Positions 35,202 through 39,139 of a DNA stretch of 39,139 bases are shown here, in pieces. The stretch lies in the NCBI RefSeq assembly GCF_000374165.1, contig NZ_KB893752.1, positions 1 to 39,139 of the forward strand. The letters run 5' to 3'. The stretch's first letter is position 1; every line of letters begins with the position of its first letter. The notes under the pieces were generated by a model that saw only the letters and a program-made list of their open reading frames with translations, did no database searches and had not been told where the DNA came from. This DNA is from Parafrankia elaeagni. Lineage in GTDB: Bacteria; Actinomycetota; Actinomycetes; Frankiales; Frankiaceae. A program made the translations under genes and the position numbers.

Positions 35202-35387
35202 ACCGGAGCGAGGGGAGGCTGGACGGCTGTGTGTGTTCCGTTCCGCTCACCGTCGCCACCGGTCGACCCGAGGACCACGTCGACGGCCGCCAGGGGATGG
35301 ATCCGCCGCACACCGTCGGTGCCTGTCGCCTGCTCGCCACGGCCCGCACCAGTACCGGCATAGAGCTCGAACACGAGAGGTAGACCT

Positions 35388-36659
35388 GTGCCCCACTTCA
35401 CCAAGCCCCCGGCGGGGAGCTGGACCGAGAACTATCCCGAGCTCGGTACAGCGCCCGTCGACTACACCGACTCGATCGACCCCGAGTACTACGAGAAGGA
35501 GCGCCAGGCGATCTTCCGGCGCACCTGGCTCAACGTCGGCCGGGTCAACCGTCTCCCCCGCACCGGCAGCTACTTCACCAAGGAACTGCCCTCCGCCGGG
35601 ACGTCTCTGATCATCGTCAAGGGTGGCGACGGCAAGATCCGCGCCTTCCACAACGTCTGCCGCCACCGCGGCAACAAGCTCGTGTGGGAGGACTTCCCCG
35701 GCGAGGAGACCGAGGGCACCTGCCGGCAGTTCATCTGCAAGTACCACGCCTGGCGGTACGACCTCACCGGCAAGCTCACCTTCGTCCAGCAGGAGGAGGA
35801 GTTCTTCGACCTGGAGAAGGAGCAGTACGGCCTCAAGGAGGTCGCCTGTGACGTCTGGGAAGGCTTCATCTTCGTCAACCTGGACCCGCAGGAGACCCTC
35901 ACCGAGTACCTCGGTGACATGGTCAAGGGCCTGGAGGGCTACCCCTTCTCGGAGATGACCGAGGTCTACTCCTACAAGGCCGAGATCGGCGCCAACTGGA
36001 AGCTGTTCATCGACGCCTTCGCGGAGTTCTACCACGCTCCCGTCCTGCACCAGAAGCAGGCCGTCAAGGGCGAGGCCGAGAAGCTGATCGGCTACGGGTT
36101 CGAGGCGCTGCACTACGAGCTCTTCAGCCCGCACTCGATGGTCTCCTCCTGGGGCGGCATGGCCCCGCCGAAGGACCCGTCGATGGTCAAGCCGATCGAG
36201 CGTGTCCTGCGCAGCGGCCTGTTCGGCCCGTGGGACACCCCCGACGTCGACGGCCTCGAGGTCAAGGACCTGCCTGCCGGCATCAACCCGACCAAGCACC
36301 GGTCGTGGGGCACCGACTCGTTCGAGATCTTCCCGAACTTCACGCTGCTGTTCTGGAAGCCGGGCTGGTACCTGACCTACCACTACTGGCCGACCGCGGT
36401 GAACAAGCACACGTTCGAGGCGAGCCTGTACTTCGTGCCGCCGAAGAACGCCCGCGAGCGCCTCGCGCAGGAACTGGCCGCGGTCACCTTCAAGGAGTAC
36501 GCGTTGCAGGACGCGAACACCCTGGAGGCCACCCAGACCATGGTCGCCACCCGGACGGTCACCGACTTCCCGCTGTGCGACCAGGAGATCCTGCTCCGGC
36601 ACCTGCACAAGACCGTCGCCGACCGAGTCAAGGAGTTCAGCGATGCCGCTGCCGTCTGA
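35388..36659 (+). CDS. Aromatic ring-hydroxylating (Rieske) oxygenase, alpha subunit
   Basis: 423 residues. Rieske [2Fe-2S] ligands are C91/H93 (NVCRHRG) and C117/H120 (CKYHAWRYDL). The mononuclear iron site follows: NWKLFIDAFAEFYHAPVLH with H216 and H221, and a later Asp. SSWGGMAPP and NFTLLFWKPGWYLTYHYWP belong to the catalytic domain. No ferredoxin, reductase or beta subunit is in the window, so electron partners act in trans. GTG 35388 has GAGAGGTAGACC before it. The next small gene overlaps its end by 17 bp. Substrate is unknown; the family covers aromatics, sterols and carnitine-like compounds. Confidence 0.93.
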   Translation: MPHFTKPPAGSWTENYPELGTAPVDYTDSIDPEYYEKERQAIFRRTWLNVGRVNRLPRTGSYFTKELPSAGTSLIIVKGGDGKIRAFHNVCRHRGNKLVWEDFPGEETEGTCRQFICKYHAWRYDLTGKLTFVQQEEEFFDLEKEQYGLKEVACDVWEGFIFVNLDPQETLTEYLGDMVKGLEGYPFSEMTEVYSYKAEIGANWKLFIDAFAEFYHAPVLHQKQAVKGEAEKLIGYGFEALHYELFSPHSMVSSWGGMAPPKDPSMVKPIERVLRSGLFGPWDTPDVDGLEVKDLPAGINPTKHRSWGTDSFEIFPNFTLLFWKPGWYLTYHYWPTAVNKHTFEASLYFVPPKNARERLAQELAAVTFKEYALQDANTLEATQTMVATRTVTDFPLCDQEILLRHLHKTVADRVKEFSDAAAV

Positions 36660-36966
36660 GTTCGCCGACCTGGAGCCGTACCAGGCCTGGGCCCTGGCCA
36701 CCGAGCCCGAGCGCTACGCGCTGCGGCTGGCCTCCAGCATGGATGACATGCAGGCCTTCTACGACGCGGCCTTCGCCCGGCTCGAGGACGCGATCACCTA
36801 CCTCGACAAGTTCCCGCTCGACGACCTGCCCGAGGACGCCCGCACCCTCATGCACCTGATGCAGTCCCTGGTCATGGTGTCCTTCCCGGTCGAGGTCTGG
36901 AAGCAGCCGAGGGTTCCCGACAGCGGCGCCGCGTACCTGGATGTGATCGTCGAGCCCGTGGTCTGA
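36643..36966 (+). CDS. Small conserved protein encoded with the Rieske oxygenase
   Basis: 107 residues, acidic and soluble, with no cysteine or signal. It starts MPLPSEFADLEPYQAW and has ERYALRLASSMDDMQAFYDAAF (24-45), LEDAITYLDKFPLDDLPED (47-65) and VSFPVEVWKQPRVPDSGAAYL. I recall close relatives next to Rieske oxygenases in actinomycetes but no assigned function. It overlaps the oxygenase stop region by 17 bp and ends 2 bp before the amidohydrolase start, so it is tightly co-translated. A role as accessory or small subunit of the oxygenase is a guess. Confidence 0.8.
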   Translation: MPLPSEFADLEPYQAWALATEPERYALRLASSMDDMQAFYDAAFARLEDAITYLDKFPLDDLPEDARTLMHLMQSLVMVSFPVEVWKQPRVPDSGAAYLDVIVEPVV

Positions 36967-36968
36967 CG

Positions 36969-38177
36969 GTGCTCACGCTCAGGGCTGCCGGGCTTGTCGA
37001 CGTCGACCTCGGCGAGGTCGTCAGGCCCGGCATCGTCAGGGTCGACGGCGAGCGGATCGTCGGGGTCGGCGGCCCCGTCGAGGGCGAGGTCGTCGACCTC
37101 GGCGATCTGGTCCTCCTGCCCGGCCTGATGGACATGGAGGTCAACCTCCTGGTCGGCGGCCGTGGGGAGCACCCCCTGGTCTCGCAGGTGCGTGACGACC
37201 CGCCGCTGCGGATGATGCGCGCCGTGGAGAACGCCCGCAGGACCCTGCGGGCGGGCTTCACGACCGTCCGCAACCTCGGTCTGCTGGTGAAGACCGGGGG
37301 CTACCTGCTCGACGTCGCGCTGAGCAGGGCCATCGACGCGGGCTGGGTGGACGGCCCACGGGTGGTTCCGGCCGGGCACTCGATCACCCCGACCGGCGGC
37401 CACCAGGACCCGACGATGTTCGGGGCGTACGCACCGCACGTCCTCGACCTGACGGTCGAGGAGGGCATCGCCAACGGGGTCGACGAGGTCCGCAGGTCGG
37501 CCCGCTACCAGATCAAGCACGGCGCGCAGCTGCTCAAGGTGTGCGTGTCGGGCGGGGTCCTGTCGCACACCGGCCTGCCCGGTGCGCAGCACTACTCGAC
37601 CGAGGAGCTGCGGGTCGTCGTCGACGAGGCGCACCGACGGAGCCTGCGGGTCGCCGCGCACGCGCACGGCGCCGAGGCGGTGCGCTCCGCCGTGCTGGCC
37701 GGCGTCGACTGCATCGAGCACGGTTTCCTCGTCGACGACGAGGCGATCGCGCTGATGGTGAAACACGGGACGTTCCTGGTGGCGACCCAGGCCCTCACCG
37801 AGGCCATGGACATCTCCCGCGCCACGCCCGCGCTGCGGGAGAAGGCGGCCCTGATCTTCCCCCGGGCCCGCGCCTCCGTCCGGGACGCCATCGACGCCGG
37901 GGTGAAGATCGCCGTCGGCACCGACGCCCCGGGCATCCCGCACGGCAGGAACGCGCTCGAACTGGTAACACTGGTCGAACGCGGCATGACGCCGATCGGC
38001 GCCATCCGGGCAGCAACCACCACCTCGGCCGAGCTGCTCGATGTCACCGACCGGGGCCGGCTGGCCGGAGGCCTGCTGGCGGACATCATCGCCGTGCCCG
38101 GTGATCCGCTGCAGGACATCTCAGTGCTGCAGAACGTGAAGTTCGTGATGAAGGGTGGCAGGACCTTTGTCCACTGA
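36969..38177 (+). CDS. Amidohydrolase-superfamily protein with altered metal motif
   Basis: 402 residues with the composite beta-sandwich/TIM-barrel layout of imidazolonepropionase/Xaa-Pro-dipeptidase-like amidohydrolases. LVLLPGLMDMEVNL (47-60) is where the family has GLIDxHxHL, but the two His are Glu57 and Asn59. Other ligands are in place: K190 (LLKVCVSGG), H231 (VAAHAHG), H251 (CIEHGF), D319 (VGTDAPG). Either the metal site is altered or this is a divergent subfamily. GTG 36969 is 2 bp after the preceding stop. It overlaps the next gene by about 23 bp. The substrate is unknown; hydrolysis of an amide or lactone made by the Rieske pathway is plausible. Confidence 0.87.
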   Translation: MLTLRAAGLVDVDLGEVVRPGIVRVDGERIVGVGGPVEGEVVDLGDLVLLPGLMDMEVNLLVGGRGEHPLVSQVRDDPPLRMMRAVENARRTLRAGFTTVRNLGLLVKTGGYLLDVALSRAIDAGWVDGPRVVPAGHSITPTGGHQDPTMFGAYAPHVLDLTVEEGIANGVDEVRRSARYQIKHGAQLLKVCVSGGVLSHTGLPGAQHYSTEELRVVVDEAHRRSLRVAAHAHGAEAVRSAVLAGVDCIEHGFLVDDEAIALMVKHGTFLVATQALTEAMDISRATPALREKAALIFPRARASVRDAIDAGVKIAVGTDAPGIPHGRNALELVTLVERGMTPIGAIRAATTTSAELLDVTDRGRLAGGLLADIIAVPGDPLQDISVLQNVKFVMKGGRTFVH

Positions 38178-38577
38178 CGATGTCATCGAGATCCAGCAAC
38201 TGCTGGCCAAGTACGCGGTGACCATCACCAAGGGCGATGTCGAGGGGCTGTTGTCGGTCTTCACCCCCGACGGCACCTACAGCGCCTTCGGCGACATCTT
38301 CACCCTCGACCTGTTCCCCAAGATGGTCGCGGCCGCCCCCAAGGGCCTGTTCCTGACCGGAACGGCGCTCCTCGAGATCGACGGGGACGACGCGTCCGGT
38401 ACCCAGCCGCTCTGTTTCATCGAGCACTCCAAGCACGACATGCGGATCGGCTACTACTCGGACACCTACCAGCGCACGGCGGACGGCTGGCGTCTGCGCA
38501 CGCGGAAGATGACGTTCATCCGCCGCAGCGGAGCCCACGACTCGGGCCGTCCGCACGCGTACGAACCGACTCCGTGA
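38155..38577 (+). CDS. SnoaL/NTF2-like protein
   Basis: 140 residues of the cone-shaped alpha+beta fold: LSTDDVIEIQQLLAKYAVTITKGDVEGLLSVFTPDGTYS-type N-terminus, FLTGTALLEIDGD in the middle and a C-terminal YYSDTYQRTADGWRLRTRKMTFIRR. These proteins act as isomerases, dehydratases or hydroxylase-linked enzymes in aromatic or steroid routes. The start is GTG 38155 or TTG 38167 (AGGACC just before it); both overlap the amidohydrolase end. The stop overlaps the next start as GTGA. It is part of the Rieske operon. Confidence 0.85.
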   Translation: MAGPLSTDDVIEIQQLLAKYAVTITKGDVEGLLSVFTPDGTYSAFGDIFTLDLFPKMVAAAPKGLFLTGTALLEIDGDDASGTQPLCFIEHSKHDMRIGYYSDTYQRTADGWRLRTRKMTFIRRSGAHDSGRPHAYEPTP

Positions 38578-39139
38578 ACATCGAGGAATTCCGGTCGGGC
38601 GTCCAGGAATGGCTCGCGCAGCATGACCTGACCCCGGGGCCCGACCACTCCCTCGACAGCCAGGTGGCGCAGCTCGCCCGGGTCCGCCGGGAGCTGTACG
38701 ACGCCGGGTGGATGCGGTACGGCTGGCCCGCCGAGGTCGGGGGGCTCGGCGGCCCGGCGGTGCTGCGCGCGGTGCTCGGCGAGGAGGTCGCCACCCGCGA
38801 CCTGGCCGAGCCGGGCATCTACTCGATGATCGAGGTCCTGGCACCGACCATGATCTCGTACGCGCCGCCGGAGCTCGCCGCCGAGATGGTGCCGCTGCTG
38901 CTCTCCGGCGCCGAGCAGTGGTGCCAGGGGTTCTCCGAGCCCGGCTCGGGCAGCGACCTGGCGTCGCTCGCCACCCGGGCCGAGCCGCGCGGTGACGACT
39001 GGGTGGTCAACGGGCAGAAGGTGTGGACGAGCCTGGCCCAGTACTCCCAGCGCTGCGTGCTGCTCACCCGCACCGCGCCGGGCCACGGCGGCATCACGGC
39101 GTTCTTCGTCGACATGGACACCCCGGGCATCACCGTCCG
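38574..39139 (+). CDS. Acyl-CoA dehydrogenase, N-terminal part (runs off the window)
   Basis: GTG 38574 overlaps the previous stop as GTGA. The 188 visible codons read VNIEEFRSGVQEWLAQHD, then LYDAGWMRYGWPAEVGGLGG, GFSEPGSGSDLASLATRA and WVVNGQKVWTSLAQYSQRCVLLTRT, all standard for acyl-CoA dehydrogenases (N-terminal helical domain, then the middle beta domain). It is open to the right edge, so the catalytic base and C-terminus are not visible. Its place suggests it dehydrogenates a CoA-activated intermediate of the Rieske/amidohydrolase route. It is unlike the acyl-CoA dehydrogenase at 30805. Confidence 0.9.
   Translation, partial: MNIEEFRSGVQEWLAQHDLTPGPDHSLDSQVAQLARVRRELYDAGWMRYGWPAEVGGLGGPAVLRAVLGEEVATRDLAEPGIYSMIEVLAPTMISYAPPELAAEMVPLLLSGAEQWCQGFSEPGSGSDLASLATRAEPRGDDWVVNGQKVWTSLAQYSQRCVLLTRTAPGHGGITAFFVDMDTPGITV

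Larger units (their letters stand above)
34687..35387. other. 700-bp structured non-coding region between operons
   Basis: No gene is supportable. It holds terminator-like hairpins (34716-34753), three 22-bp tandem repeats (34875-34940), a long hairpin (34971-35005), a second short hairpin (35031-35048), and a -10-like TATTAT followed by a 15-bp palindrome (35187-35201). Part of it should be promoter and leader of the Rieske operon. Confidence 0.6.

Overview
This is a very high-GC window with GTG and TTG starts, 4-bp ATGA/GTGA gene overlaps and actinobacterial gene families (HxlR, PucR, TetR, AccD, fatty acyl-AMP ligase, type I PKS, crotonases, acyl-CoA dehydrogenases). It looks like chromosome from a large-genome soil or plant-associated actinomycete. 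The mix of acyl-CoA, Rieske and amidohydrolase genes suggests the Frankia/Pseudofrankia group, but that is an inference. I see no rRNA, tRNA or CRISPR.

Left flank (1-4873): the end of an IS1182-type transposase is followed by two divergent regulator/NAD(P)-binding protein pairs (QorB-like with HxlR, NmrA-like with AraC). Between them lies an uncharacterised PD-(D/E)XK-like protein. A DUF6924-type protein closes the region.

Lipid/polyketide operon (4812-17216, minus strand): four genes, each overlapping the next by 4 bp: fatty acyl-AMP ligase, a 2445-residue type I PKS, an acyl-CoA carboxylase beta subunit and a 14-TM MFS exporter. The first three match, in order and kind, the mycobacterial FadD32-Pks13-AccD4 condensation module. 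The PKS has a Pks13-like N-terminal ACP and a strongly Pks13-like thioesterase, but DH and KR domains are inserted between AT and the second ACP, and a third carrier-like domain has lost its serine. I infer that the ligase loads a fatty acid on the N-terminal ACP, the carboxylase supplies a carboxylated acyl-CoA extender, the PKS condenses and processes them, the TE releases the product and the MFS protein exports it. This is the best candidate here for an undescribed system. Several genes carry in-frame 15- or 18-bp tandem repeats in linkers, and a 5 x 7-bp repeat lies just upstream of the first gene. A PucR-type regulator is divergent.

Catabolic region 1 (19220-23664): a divergent TetR regulator and four genes (TIM-barrel isomerase-like, crotonase, zinc alcohol dehydrogenase, SDR). 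An operator-like palindrome lies in the intergenic space.

Secreted proteins (23986-28341): an alpha/beta-hydrolase lipoprotein, an unknown lipoprotein, an NPP1-type (necrosis-inducing-like) secreted protein with an intact GHRHDWE motif, and a small conserved hypothetical protein.

Catabolic region 2 (28358-39139): a two-subunit CoA-transferase (minus), then a 1-kb non-coding divergent region holding a 44-bp perfect palindrome and a second 5 x 7-bp repeat. Next comes an operon of acyl-CoA dehydrogenase, aldehyde dehydrogenase, carboxymuconolactone-decarboxylase-like and 3-hydroxyisobutyrate-dehydrogenase-like genes. After a 700-bp structured intergenic region with 22-bp repeats comes a second operon: Rieske oxygenase alpha subunit, a small conserved protein, an amidohydrolase lacking the HxH metal motif, a SnoaL-like protein and a truncated acyl-CoA dehydrogenase. 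Their substrates cannot be read from sequence.
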